Assembly (NCBI GenBank): GCA_035765195.1
Contig: DASTYC010000026.1
Coordinates: forward strand, 62,001 to 126,000
Length of the DNA: 64,000 bases
Reading direction: 5' to 3'
DNA from: CALAED01 sp035765195
Lineage (GTDB): Bacteria; Actinomycetota; Actinomycetes; Streptosporangiales; Streptosporangiaceae
This document shows positions 43,196 to 50,996 of this stretch, one piece after another. The notes below the pieces were generated by a model. The model did no database searches. It had not been told where the DNA came from and saw only the letters and a program-made list of their open reading frames with translations. Each line of letters opens with the position of its first letter. Position 1 is the first letter of the stretch. Made by a program: the position numbers and the translations under genes.

Positions 43196-44373
43196 GGTTC
43201 TTCGGCTTCCACCTGATGCCGTATCCGTACCTGCCGGAGTCCCACCTGTCGGGCGGCGAGTCCAGCTGGGTCACGTTGAGCAACGCCAACTTCGACCCGC
43301 GGCGCGGCCACGAGCTCTACCAGCGCTATCTGCGCGAGCTCGTCTACTACGACGAGATGGGCTTCGACGGCATCTGCGTCAACGAGCATCATCAGACGGC
43401 GTACGGCCTGATGCCGTCGCCGAACGTGACCGCCGCGCTGCTGGTGCCGCAGACCAAGGGCAAGATCGCCGTGCTGGGCAACGCGATCCCGCTGCGCGAC
43501 CACCCGATGCGGGTCGCCGAGGAGATCGCGATGCTCGACGTCATCTCGGGCGGCCGCATCATCTCGGGCTTCGTCCGGGGCATCGGCGCCGAGTACCACA
43601 CGTTCTCGATGGACCCGACCGGCTCACGGGAACGCTTCTACGAGGCGCACGACCTCATCATCAAGTCGTGGACCGAGCCCGGGCCGTTCGAGTGGTACGG
43701 CAAGCACTACAAGCTCCGCAACGTCAACCCGTGGCCGCGGCCGCTGCAACAGCCGCACCCGCCGATCTGGAGCCCGTCGCAGGGCAGCGTCGAGACCGTC
43801 GACTGGTCGGCCCGGCGCCGCTACACCTACGTCCAGACCTACAGCGAGATCGACACGGTCAAGCGGGCGTTCGACGGCTACCGCGAGGCCGCCGAGCGCC
43901 ACGGCTACACCGCCCGGCCGGACCAGCTCGGCTGGTCGATCCCCATTTACGTCGCCGACACCGACGAACAGGCCCGGCGGGAGGCGGCGGTCCACCTCGG
44001 CTTCTTGTTCAACGCGCTGATGCGCATGCCCAAGGACCTCTTCTTCCCCGCGGGCTACCTGACCCTCAAGTCGGCCACACGGGTGCTGTCGGCCAAGCGC
44101 GGCCTCGGCAGCGGCGCGAACGACCCCGAAGAGCTGATGGACCGCGGGTACGCCCTGGCCGGTTCGCCCGAGACCGTACGGCAGCGGCTGACCGAGTATC
44201 AGCGCGAGCTCGGCTTCGGCACCTTCAGCGGCATCTTCCAGTTCGGCAGCCTCGGCCACGAGGAGTTCCTGCGCAGCGTCACGCTCTTCGCCGAGCAGGT
44301 GATGCCGGCCCTGCGCCCCCTCGCCGAGGACGACGCCTCCGCCTCCGCGGCCCCCTCCCCCTCCACGCACTGA
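43192..44373 (+). CDS. LLM-class flavin-dependent oxidoreductase
   Basis: A 393-residue luciferase-like monooxygenase family enzyme (FMN or F420). Landmarks: MRFFGFHLMPYPYLPESHLS, FDGICVNEHHQTAYGLMPSP, and IAMLDVISGGRIISGFVRGI, the usual strand-4/loop motif for flavin binding. The C-terminal GYALAGSPETVRQRLTEY is also typical. It starts at GTG, overlapping the hydrolase stop by 4 bp. The substrate is not predictable; the LysR-hydrolase-LLM arrangement resembles degradative or detoxification operons. Confidence 0.9.
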   Translation: MRFFGFHLMPYPYLPESHLSGGESSWVTLSNANFDPRRGHELYQRYLRELVYYDEMGFDGICVNEHHQTAYGLMPSPNVTAALLVPQTKGKIAVLGNAIPLRDHPMRVAEEIAMLDVISGGRIISGFVRGIGAEYHTFSMDPTGSRERFYEAHDLIIKSWTEPGPFEWYGKHYKLRNVNPWPRPLQQPHPPIWSPSQGSVETVDWSARRRYTYVQTYSEIDTVKRAFDGYREAAERHGYTARPDQLGWSIPIYVADTDEQARREAAVHLGFLFNALMRMPKDLFFPAGYLTLKSATRVLSAKRGLGSGANDPEELMDRGYALAGSPETVRQRLTEYQRELGFGTFSGIFQFGSLGHEEFLRSVTLFAEQVMPALRPLAEDDASASAAPSPSTH

Positions 44374-44402
44374 ACGGCTGTCTCCCAGGGAATTTCCAAT
44401 AG

Positions 44403-44423
44403 TGGTACGCTATCTGGTACCAG
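44403..44423. promoter_or_regulatory. Candidate operator of the YefM-YoeB locus
   Basis: TGGTAC occurs at 44403-44408 and 44415-44420, 12 bp apart; the second copy is inside a perfect 10-bp palindrome CTGGTACCAG (44414-44423), 18-38 bp before the antitoxin start. YefM-type antitoxins repress their own promoter through such palindromes; binding here is inferred. Confidence 0.5.
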
Positions 44424-44440
44424 AGGGAAGGGTTCCCAGC

Positions 44441-44722
44441 ATGTCCATCACCGCCAGCGAGGCCCGCAAAAGCCTCTTCCCCCTCATCAAGAAGGTCAAC
44501 GAGGACCACGACGCCATCGAGATCGTCTCCAAGCACGGCAACGCCGTCCTCGTTTCAGCCGAAGACTTCGCCGCATTGCGGGAAGGCGCCTATCTACTGC
44601 GCTCACCCGCGAACGCCCGCCGTCTGCTCACGGCCTATGAGAACGCGCTGAACGGCATCAACCTCGCTGACCACGAGCTCATCGACCCCGACGAGACGAA
44701 CCACCGGGGCGAAGACGGGTGA
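44441..44722 (+). CDS. yefM: YefM/Phd-like antitoxin
   Basis: A 93-residue antitoxin. The N-terminal DNA-binding domain is typical: MSITASEARKSLFPLIKKVN, IEIVSKHGNAVLVSAEDFAAL. The acidic C-terminus (ENALNGINLADHELIDPDE) is the toxin-wrapping segment. ATG at 44441 with GGGAAGGG upstream. It overlaps the YoeB-like gene by 4 bp. Confidence 0.9.
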   Translation: MSITASEARKSLFPLIKKVNEDHDAIEIVSKHGNAVLVSAEDFAALREGAYLLRSPANARRLLTAYENALNGINLADHELIDPDETNHRGEDG

Positions 44723-44973
44723 GGGTGGTATTCGAAGACCACGGCTGGGAGGACTACACGTCCTGGCTCAGGATCGACCGCAAGATGCTCACCCGGATCA
44801 ACAAGCTCATTGAGGACATCCGCCGCGACCCGTTCACCGGCATCGGCAAGCCCGAACCACTCAAATACCACCTGCCCGGCGCCTGGTCACGACGGATCGA
44901 CGGGGAACACCACCTCGTATACGTCGTCACGGATACCGAGATCATCATCCTCGCGGCCCGCTACCACTACTGA
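44719..44973 (+). CDS. yoeB: YoeB/Txe-like toxin (ribosome-dependent mRNA interferase)
   Basis: An 84-residue RelE-superfamily toxin. Characteristic parts: VVFEDHGWEDYTSWLRIDRK, GIGKPEPLKYHLPGAWSRRI and EHHLVYVVTDTEIIILAARYHY; the Glu, Arg and terminal His-Tyr of the YoeB active site are present. GTG start overlapping the antitoxin. This is the second complete toxin-antitoxin pair within 4 kb. Confidence 0.92.
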   Translation: MRVVFEDHGWEDYTSWLRIDRKMLTRINKLIEDIRRDPFTGIGKPEPLKYHLPGAWSRRIDGEHHLVYVVTDTEIIILAARYHY

Positions 44974-45358
44974 GCTGCCAGGCGACGCGGCGACAGAATG
45001 CCAGGGCCGGTGACCGTCGCCTCACCGCCAAGCTCCTCCGCCGAGGAACCCGGCATAACTGGGCTACCATGAGTTTCCGACTAGATATTTGACTATTTGT
45101 CATGGCTATTTGATCTGGGGTGGCCGGTAGAGACCGGGGCCACGGAGCGCGGGCTGCGCGGAGCGCGCATGGCCGGTCGCGCATAGTGCGCAAGGTGCGG
45201 ACGATTTTCTTGCTGTCCAGTACCGGCCGCATTGACGCATGCCCTTAACCGACAAATTAGGATGAACGTTATCGTCGTTCTTGAGCTTTCATTCGCAGTC
45301 GCATTTGCAGGGCCCGTTGCCGGCCTTTCCGCAGAATCTAACTTCAAAGGAGCGTTTG
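44974..45358. other. Gap after the toxin gene
   Basis: About 385 bp with no convincing gene. Around 45075-45115 it is locally AT-rich and holds three TATTTG hexamers (45086, 45094 and 45107). The end carries a good AAGGAG ribosome binding site for the frameshifted gene that follows. Confidence 0.4.
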
Positions 45359-45854
45359 ATGAAGCGAACCGCCATTCTCCTGGGTGCCGTGGTAGCGGTC
45401 GTGGCGCTCATCCCCGCCGCGCGCGGCGGACGAGGCGACCGCCGATATCAAGGTGAGCCTGACCGGCCCGGCCTCTGTCACGGCCGGCAGCAGCGCCACC
45501 TATCAGATGACGATCCGGAACGACGGCCCCGACAGCGTCCCCAGCGCGTCGATGACGGCCACCTGGTCCACCAACCTCTCCGTTCGGACGGACGGCCTGA
45601 CCGGAGTTTCGGGCTTTTGCGGATGGTCCTCGAAACCTGACGTCATCTGCGGTGTGGCGGGCATGCCGATGGCACCGGGCGACACGAGGACCGTAGTCAT
45701 CACCGGCGTCGCGAGCCAGACGATAACGGGAGGCATCCGAATGACCGCGGGCGTGCGGATCGGCAGCATCACTGACCCAGTGCCGGGTGACAATACCGCC
45801 CTGGCGGTAACCGAAGTCGTCGCCGCCTGTCCACCCGCGGCGAAGGCCGCTTAG
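45359..45854 (+). pseudogene. Secreted repeat-domain (DUF11-like) protein broken by a frameshift
   Basis: The ATG at 45359 has AAGGAG 8-9 nt upstream and encodes a clear signal peptide (MKRTAILLGAVVAVVALIPA), but then the frame leaves the domain and ends at 45640. In the next frame, from about 45420, the sequence AADEATADIKVSLTGPASVT continues as an intact beta-sandwich of the DUF11/conserved-repeat type (YQMTIRNDGPDSVPSASM) to a stop at 45854. Joining the two requires loss of one base within GCCGCGCGCGGCGG (about 45415-45429). Either a genuine pseudogene or a sequencing slip in a GC run. If restored, it is a small secreted protein of about 164 residues. Confidence 0.7.
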
Positions 45855-45906
45855 GCGCGGCGGGGCAAACGCCGCGGCGGGCTCGACGATCTGGTAGAGA
45901 GAGCCT

Positions 45907-46869
45907 GTGGTGCCCATTCGAGTTCCGGCGATCCTCACGGTCTTGGCGGTGGCCGCACAGCTCACCGCGGCCTGTCAGGAGGCGGCGCCGCGTACGGGTC
46001 CGGTTCCTCCGCGGGCGGCCGGCGCGACACCGACCGCGGCGCCGGGGACCGCGCGCCCGTCCGCCAAGGCTCGGCCGGTCCGCCGGCCCAAGGCGCCCGC
46101 GGGCATGACGGTCGGGTACGCGATGTACGACCGCGCCGCCCGCCGGATGACCATCCAGCACCACGCGCACCGCCGGTTCAGATCCGCGTCAGTGGTAAAG
46201 ATCCTGATCGCGCTCGACTACCTGGCCGCACACCGCGCCGGCACCGAGATCCCGGCGAGCGATCGGGCGCTGCTCCGGTCGATGCTGCGCTCGAGCGACG
46301 ACGACGCGGCCACCACGCTGTGGACGCGCGGCGGCAGGGTCCGTGTCATCGAGCGGATGGTCGCCGCGCTGCGGCTCACCGACACCGCGCCGCCGCCGGC
46401 GGGCAAGCCGGGGTTCTGGGGCTATACCGCGATCAGCGCCGCGGACGTGGTGCGGATCTATCGTTATCTTCTCGACCCGGCGCACCGGCGGTCCGGCGAC
46501 TTCATCATGGGCCACCTGCGCCGGGCCACCCGGTGCGCGGCCGATGGCTTCGACCAATACGTCGGCATCCCCGCCGCGCTGCCCCGGCCCTGGGCGATCA
46601 AGCAGGGCTGGTCCGGCTACGGATCGGTGCCGCCGCGACGGTGCGTCAGGGTGAGCACCAGCCTCCATGCGCCAGGACGGCGCGCCGCACCCGTCGTCGA
46701 CCTGGTGCGTCCGGTGCTCCACACGACGGGGACCGTCGGGCCGGGCGATCACATGATCGTGGTGGTGCTCAGCCTGCAACCGGCGGGCAGCCGGTGGGGC
46801 GCCTCCGCCGCCCGGCTGACCGCGTTCACCAAGGCGGTCTACCGCGCCGGCGGCGGGCGAACACGATAG
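45907..46869 (+). CDS. Beta-lactamase-like serine hydrolase lipoprotein
   Basis: A 320-residue protein with a lipoprotein signal (VLAVAAQLTAAC, lipobox LTAAC, Cys about residue 23) and a Pro/Ala-rich linker. The hydrolase domain has SxxK in RSASVVKILIALDYL, an SDN-like SSDDDAATTLW and KxG-like IKQGWSGYG, so all three active-site elements of the class A/penicillin-binding fold can be placed. It is probably anchored on the outer face of the membrane. Whether it hydrolyses beta-lactams is doubtful: similar actinobacterial lipoproteins often do not. GTG start. Confidence 0.8.
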   Translation: MVPIRVPAILTVLAVAAQLTAACQEAAPRTGPVPPRAAGATPTAAPGTARPSAKARPVRRPKAPAGMTVGYAMYDRAARRMTIQHHAHRRFRSASVVKILIALDYLAAHRAGTEIPASDRALLRSMLRSSDDDAATTLWTRGGRVRVIERMVAALRLTDTAPPPAGKPGFWGYTAISAADVVRIYRYLLDPAHRRSGDFIMGHLRRATRCAADGFDQYVGIPAALPRPWAIKQGWSGYGSVPPRRCVRVSTSLHAPGRRAAPVVDLVRPVLHTTGTVGPGDHMIVVVLSLQPAGSRWGASAARLTAFTKAVYRAGGGRTR

Positions 46870-46905
46870 CCGATCGCGGGCCGACGGCTTCCGCCGCCGG
46901 GTGAG

Positions 46906-47481
46906 CTACCACAGGCCGGGCATGAGGCTCCGGGTCGTCCTCTGGTAGCTCCGGTACGGCTCCCCCAGCACCCGGCTCAACTCAGACTCTTCCACCGCGA
47001 TGCGGGGCAACAGTCCGAGCACGGGGACGATGGCGCAGACCAACAGGGACAGCCAGTTGCGCGCGCCGAGGCCGAACCCGAGGGCGATCAGCAGCAAGCC
47101 GGTGTAGGAAGGGTGCCGCACCCACCGGTACGGCCCGCCGGTGACGACGGCCTGGCCGGCCTCGGCATGGACGAACGTGCTGAACGACCCGCCCAGCGTG
47201 AGCACCGCCCAGACGCGCACGGCCAGGCCCGCCCAGATCACGACGAGTCCCGCGATCGCGAAGGCATTCGGCACCGGCATATCCAGCGACGGCACCCATT
47301 GCCGCAGCATGTTGCCGACGAAAATCGACCCGCCCAGGGACAGCGCGACGATCCCGCGCGTGCCGCGGTCCGAGCCGCGGCGGGCCTTGCGGCGGGCGAC
47401 ATCGCGCGCGGCCAGGCCCACTTCCAGCGCGACCCAGCAGCAGATCGACACCAGGTAGGGAGTGGTCAACCCCGCGCGCAT
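46906..47481 (-). CDS. Isoprenylcysteine carboxyl methyltransferase-like membrane protein
   Basis: A 191-residue membrane protein with about five helices. The C-terminal ICMT/PEMT motif is clear: GGPYRWVRHPSYTGLLLIAL (RHPxY), then EESELSRVLGEPYRSYQRTT. In this superfamily the motif binds SAM; bacterial homologues methylate unknown or lipid substrates. The ATG at 47481 gives the usual length; a longer frame upstream is not convincing. Convergent with the beta-lactamase-like gene. Confidence 0.85.
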   Translation of the reverse strand: MRAGLTTPYLVSICCWVALEVGLAARDVARRKARRGSDRGTRGIVALSLGGSIFVGNMLRQWVPSLDMPVPNAFAIAGLVVIWAGLAVRVWAVLTLGGSFSTFVHAEAGQAVVTGGPYRWVRHPSYTGLLLIALGFGLGARNWLSLLVCAIVPVLGLLPRIAVEESELSRVLGEPYRSYQRTTRSLMPGLW

Positions 47482-47623
47482 GCCGAGCAACGTACACCCA
47501 CTAGCTCCACTCGGCCCGATGCGCATCGCTTGTCGCGATGAGTTCCGGCGGGGCCGGGTGTCTGTATCTGGTGAACGGACGTCGCACGACGCCGCGCGCA
47601 ACGAGCCACCACGGAGGGACTCC

Positions 47624-48406
47624 ATGACGACCACGCCGAACGATCCGGCCACCGCACTGCCCGGCCGCCCTCCCGTCGTCGACCTCGCCACCTGGCAGGC
47701 GGCCCGGGACGAGCTCTTGGTCCGCGAGAAAGCCCACACCCGCGAGGGCGACGCCATCGCCGCGGCCCGCCGCCGGCTGCCGATGGTGGAGTTCGACGCG
47801 ACGGTCGAGGTCGTCGGACCCGACGGCCCGGTCCCGTTCCTGGACCTGTTCCAGGGCCGTGACGAGCTCGTGGTCTACAAGCACATGTGGTACGACGGCA
47901 CGCCGCACCAGGGGCAGTGCGAGGGATGCACCACCACGGCCTGGCACCTGAAGGACGCGGTCTACCTCAACGCCCGCGGCGTCTCCTTCGCCATCGTGAC
48001 CACGGGCCCCTGGGACGAGGTGGCCGCCTTCGTGGAGTTCATGGGCTACACCCAGCCCTGGTACTCGGTGCGCGACGTGGACGAGCCGGTCGGCGGAGAC
48101 ATGGGCTACCTCACCAGCTACCTGCGCGACGGCGACCGCGCCTTCCTCACCTACTCCACGACGGGCCGCGGCAACGAGCCGACCAACCCCTCCTTGAGCC
48201 TGCTCGACATGACGCCCTACGGCCGCGGCGAGGCGTGGCAGGACAACCCCGACGGGTGGCCCGAGGGCCGCAACGCGTGCTGGTACTGGCGCTCGGACGC
48301 GGACGGCACCGCCACCTGGGGTCCGACCAGCCGCCCAGCGGCGCAGTGGACCCGCCCCGGCGCCACCCCCGTGGAGACCCTCGGCCGACACGCCCACCAC
48401 CACTGA
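47624..48406 (+). CDS. DUF899 thioredoxin-like protein
   Basis: A 260-residue protein of the DUF899 family, a thioredoxin fold. Family parts: LATWQAARDELLVREKAHTR, RRLPMVEFDATVEVVGPDG, YKHMWYDGTPHQGQCEGCTT (two Cys three residues apart), and FLTYSTTGRGNEPTN. GGAGGGA lies 5 nt before the ATG. The C-terminal HAHHH is unusual but may bind metal. Role unknown, possibly redox. Divergent from the ICMT-like gene. Confidence 0.85.
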   Translation: MTTTPNDPATALPGRPPVVDLATWQAARDELLVREKAHTREGDAIAAARRRLPMVEFDATVEVVGPDGPVPFLDLFQGRDELVVYKHMWYDGTPHQGQCEGCTTTAWHLKDAVYLNARGVSFAIVTTGPWDEVAAFVEFMGYTQPWYSVRDVDEPVGGDMGYLTSYLRDGDRAFLTYSTTGRGNEPTNPSLSLLDMTPYGRGEAWQDNPDGWPEGRNACWYWRSDADGTATWGPTSRPAAQWTRPGATPVETLGRHAHHH

Positions 48407-48491
48407 CCCACCTTTGCCGAGGGCGACCGCCGCGACCTCATCGAGCAGGCGTGGTCGCCCGGGACCTGCCGGGGGTCGGGGTCCGGGGCGG

Positions 48492-48695
48492 TCAGGTGTC
48501 GAGGTGGCCGGTCTTCACGCGGGCGGCGAAGTCGGCCATTTCCCGGCGCGAGAAGGCGAGCTTGGAACCGCCGGGGTTCTTGCTGTCGCGGACGCCGATG
48601 GCGTCGCCGAGGTCGGCGACCTCGACGCACGCGCCACCCTGGCCGCCGCTCCGGCTGCTCTTGCGCCAGCGCGCGCCGGAGTAGTCGACGTTCAT
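48492..48695 (-). CDS. DUF397 protein
   Basis: A 67-residue DUF397 protein: WRKSSRSGGQGGACVEVAD, then IGVRDSKNPGGSKLAFSR, the standard motif series. In actinomycetes these small proteins are encoded next to an XRE/DUF5753 regulator and are proposed to work as a pair, in morphological or stress control. Its ATG overlaps the regulator stop by 4 bp (ATGA), so it is coupled to it. Confidence 0.92.
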   Translation of the reverse strand: MNVDYSGARWRKSSRSGGQGGACVEVADLGDAIGVRDSKNPGGSKLAFSRREMADFAARVKTGHLDT

Positions 48696-49507
48696 AGCTG
48701 CTCCATGGTCTTGGCGATGAGGGCGAGCGAATCCTCGACGGGGAGGGCGTTGTCGCGGATCAGGTCGTACCGTACAGCAGCCTCGCTCACCCTGTCGCGG
48801 GCCTCGATCGGCTGGCCGCCCGTGGTGCCCTCGACCCAGAGGACTTCCTTGCCGTCGTCCATCTTGAGGAGAATGAACGACCCGTCGAGGCCGGCGTGCG
48901 CGCCGCAGGCGATGGGCAGCACGCGGATCGAGACCTTGGGATGGTCGGTCGCCTCCAGCAGCCGTTCGAACTGTGCCTTCATGATCGATCTGTTGCCGAC
49001 CACCCGGTGGATCACCGGCTCGTCGAGCACGACCCACAGCCATGGGTGATCGTCACCGGTGAGGACCTCCTGGCGGGCCATGCGCGCGGCCACCCGTTCG
49101 TCGACCGGGCCGGACGGCTGGGTGGCCCGCAGCAGCTCACGGGCGTAGTCCTCGGTCTGGAGCAGGCCGGTGATGACCTGCGACTCGAAGATCCTCATAT
49201 CGGCCGATTGGCGTTCGAGGCCCGGAAAGTCGCGGAACCAGAACGGGACGACGTCGCCCTCGATCAGGAGCCAGATCTCATAGAAGATGCCGTCCGTCTC
49301 GTACAGCCGGTCAAGGGCCTTGGCCAGCTTGGGACCGGGGCTAACCTGACCGGCCTCGTAGTTGCCTATCTGCTGGCGGGAATAGCCGAGTTGGTCGCCC
49401 ACCTGATCCATCGATAGACCGGCCTTTTCCCGCTTTCGCCGCATTTCGGCGGCGAAAAACGTCCGTGGAGATTCGTACGAATTGATCCGGCGGGGCGGAC
49501 GGCTCAT
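48692..49507 (-). CDS. XRE-family regulator with DUF5753 domain
   Basis: About 271 residues. Helix-turn-helix at about 20-75: REKAGLSMDQVGDQLGYSRQ, QIGNYEAGQVSPGPKLAKAL. The DUF5753 domain follows (FESQVITGLLQTEDYAREL and RVLPIACGAHAGLDGSFILL). ATG 49507 was preferred over GTG 49516 because GAGGTG lies about 6 nt upstream of it. Partner gene: DUF397 directly downstream. Divergent from a HATPase gene, a frequent grouping in these organisms. Confidence 0.92.
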   Translation of the reverse strand: MSRPPRRINSYESPRTFFAAEMRRKREKAGLSMDQVGDQLGYSRQQIGNYEAGQVSPGPKLAKALDRLYETDGIFYEIWLLIEGDVVPFWFRDFPGLERQSADMRIFESQVITGLLQTEDYARELLRATQPSGPVDERVAARMARQEVLTGDDHPWLWVVLDEPVIHRVVGNRSIMKAQFERLLEATDHPKVSIRVLPIACGAHAGLDGSFILLKMDDGKEVLWVEGTTGGQPIEARDRVSEAAVRYDLIRDNALPVEDSLALIAKTMEQL

Positions 49508-49704
49508 CGCGGTCACCTCGATTGCAACGTGGGGGCGGCCATTGCCACAGGTCCCCGACCCAACGCCATTCGCCGCACGGCGTACTGGTCGAGATTCGTC
49601 CGTGACGTAACGCTAGGGAACCATCACGTTCAGCTACTCGCAAGCAACACGACGTGGCCGGCGTGGTATTCAGCCGCACTTGTCACGCGAGGAGAACCGC
49701 AGCG

Positions 49705-50112
49705 ATGTGCACGACCGCACTTGGGCACGACCGGCCGGCGACGGACATCGAGATCAGGCTGGAGGCGGACGATCTCGCCCCGCGCAAGGCCCGCGCCTTC
49801 GTCCGCCATCACGTCGAGCGGCTCGGCTATCCCCGGTGCGTGGACGACGCGGCTGTCGTGGTGAGCGAACTGGTCACCAACGCGGTCGCCGCCGCGCCGG
49901 GAACCCCGATCTTCGTGGCGCTCCCGCCGTCCAGCGGCCGGCTGGTGATCGAGGTCTGGGACCTGTCCCCCGAACGCCCGGTGCCGCGAGAGCCCGGCGC
50001 CCTGGACACCCACGGCCGCGGGCTGGGGGTGGTGCAGGGACTGTCCCTCACGTACGGCTGCGATCACCGGGGCCGATGGAAGGTCGTCTGGGCGCTCCTC
50101 GACGGCCGTTAA
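49705..50112 (+). CDS. HATPase (RsbW/anti-sigma-like) protein
   Basis: A 135-residue single-domain GHKL ATPase. N-box: DDAAVVVSELVTNAVAAAPG; G1: LVIEVWDLSPERP; G2: DTHGRGLGVVQGLSLTYGC. These stand-alone domains resemble anti-sigma-factor kinases such as RsbW or SpoIIAB and are abundant in actinomycetes beside XRE/DUF397 loci. GAGGAG lies 9-10 nt before the ATG. Target unknown. Confidence 0.88.
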   Translation: MCTTALGHDRPATDIEIRLEADDLAPRKARAFVRHHVERLGYPRCVDDAAVVVSELVTNAVAAAPGTPIFVALPPSSGRLVIEVWDLSPERPVPREPGALDTHGRGLGVVQGLSLTYGCDHRGRWKVVWALLDGR

Positions 50113-50137
50113 ACGACAAGAGAAGGGAATGCGACGA

Positions 50138-50350
50138 ATGACCGTTCAAGCCCAGAGCGGCGATCGGGAACAACTGCTCGCCACGGCCGCCGAGCTGCAG
50201 ACCATGGCAGAGCTCATCGCCAAGTATCCGGCCGAGGCCCAGCTCATCATGGCGGCTCTCGAAGACGGGCTGACACTCGGCCCGATGCAAGTCTCCGACG
50301 GCAGGCCGGCCGGCACCGCCGCCACAACGTCGGCTACAGGTGCACTCTGA
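50138..50350 (+). CDS. Small hypothetical protein
   Basis: A 70-residue protein with no family that I recognise. The N-terminal half is predicted to be helical (REQLLATAAELQTMAELIAK); the end is Thr/Ala-rich and probably disordered. GAAGGG precedes the ATG at 50138; another ATG at 50129 is too close to it. It lies 25 bp behind the HATPase gene and is probably co-transcribed. Confidence 0.6.
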   Translation: MTVQAQSGDREQLLATAAELQTMAELIAKYPAEAQLIMAALEDGLTLGPMQVSDGRPAGTAATTSATGAL

Positions 50351-50444
50351 CGGTTCGGTGCATTTCACATCCTGCGACGGCTGGCTACCGTGGAGTGGCG
50401 GTATGGCACCCGGCCGCATCATTCGTCCGGACAAATGAGGTCCC

Positions 50445-50960
50445 ATGACCAAGAGCTGCGCCACCATCGACATGGCCGCGTACGAGACCACCAAGGCCGC
50501 CGTGGCCGCGGACCCGAGCACCGGCATCGGCACGTTCAAGACGGTCACCAGCTGGCATGACGGTACGCGGGCCCGCACCACCGCCCGCTCGTTCGTGCTC
50601 CAGACCGACGAACCGGCCCCCTTGGGCGGCACCGACGCCGCCATCGACCCGATGGAACTGGTCCTCGCCGCGATCGGCACCTGCCTGACCATCGGCTGGG
50701 TGACCCAGGCGGCGCAGCGCGGGATCGACTACCGAGACCTGCGCATCGAGGTCGAGGGCGACTACGACCTTCGTGGCTACCTCGCCATCGACAGCCAGGT
50801 CCGGCCGGGGTTCGCCGGAGTCTCCTACACCGTGCACGTGGACACCGACGCCCCGCCGCAGGTCTTGGAGGAGATCCGTGCGGCGGCCGAGGCGACGTCC
50901 CCGATGTTCGACAACGTCCGCAACGCGACCCCCGTCACCGGCACCGTCGTACCTGCCTGA
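50445..50960 (+). CDS. OsmC-family protein lacking the second cysteine
   Basis: A 171-residue OsmC-fold protein. The first family Cys is present in LAAIGTCLTIGWVTQAAQ, but at the position where the second redox Cys is expected (usually CPV) the sequence is ATSPMFDNVRNATPV, a Ser. It may therefore not work as a two-Cys peroxidase. The N-terminal 30 residues extend beyond the core. It is not linked to a hydroperoxide regulator. Compare the complete OsmC protein at 7456-7869. Confidence 0.82.
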   Translation: MTKSCATIDMAAYETTKAAVAADPSTGIGTFKTVTSWHDGTRARTTARSFVLQTDEPAPLGGTDAAIDPMELVLAAIGTCLTIGWVTQAAQRGIDYRDLRIEVEGDYDLRGYLAIDSQVRPGFAGVSYTVHVDTDAPPQVLEEIRAAAEATSPMFDNVRNATPVTGTVVPA

Positions 50961-50996
50961 TGCCGCGGCGAGGAGTCGATCGGCGTGCGCCCGCAC

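Noticed and set aside
45232..45456. Plus-strand frame starting before the frameshifted secreted protein
   Set aside because: It overlaps the real start and ribosome binding site at 45345-45361 in another frame and has no domain.
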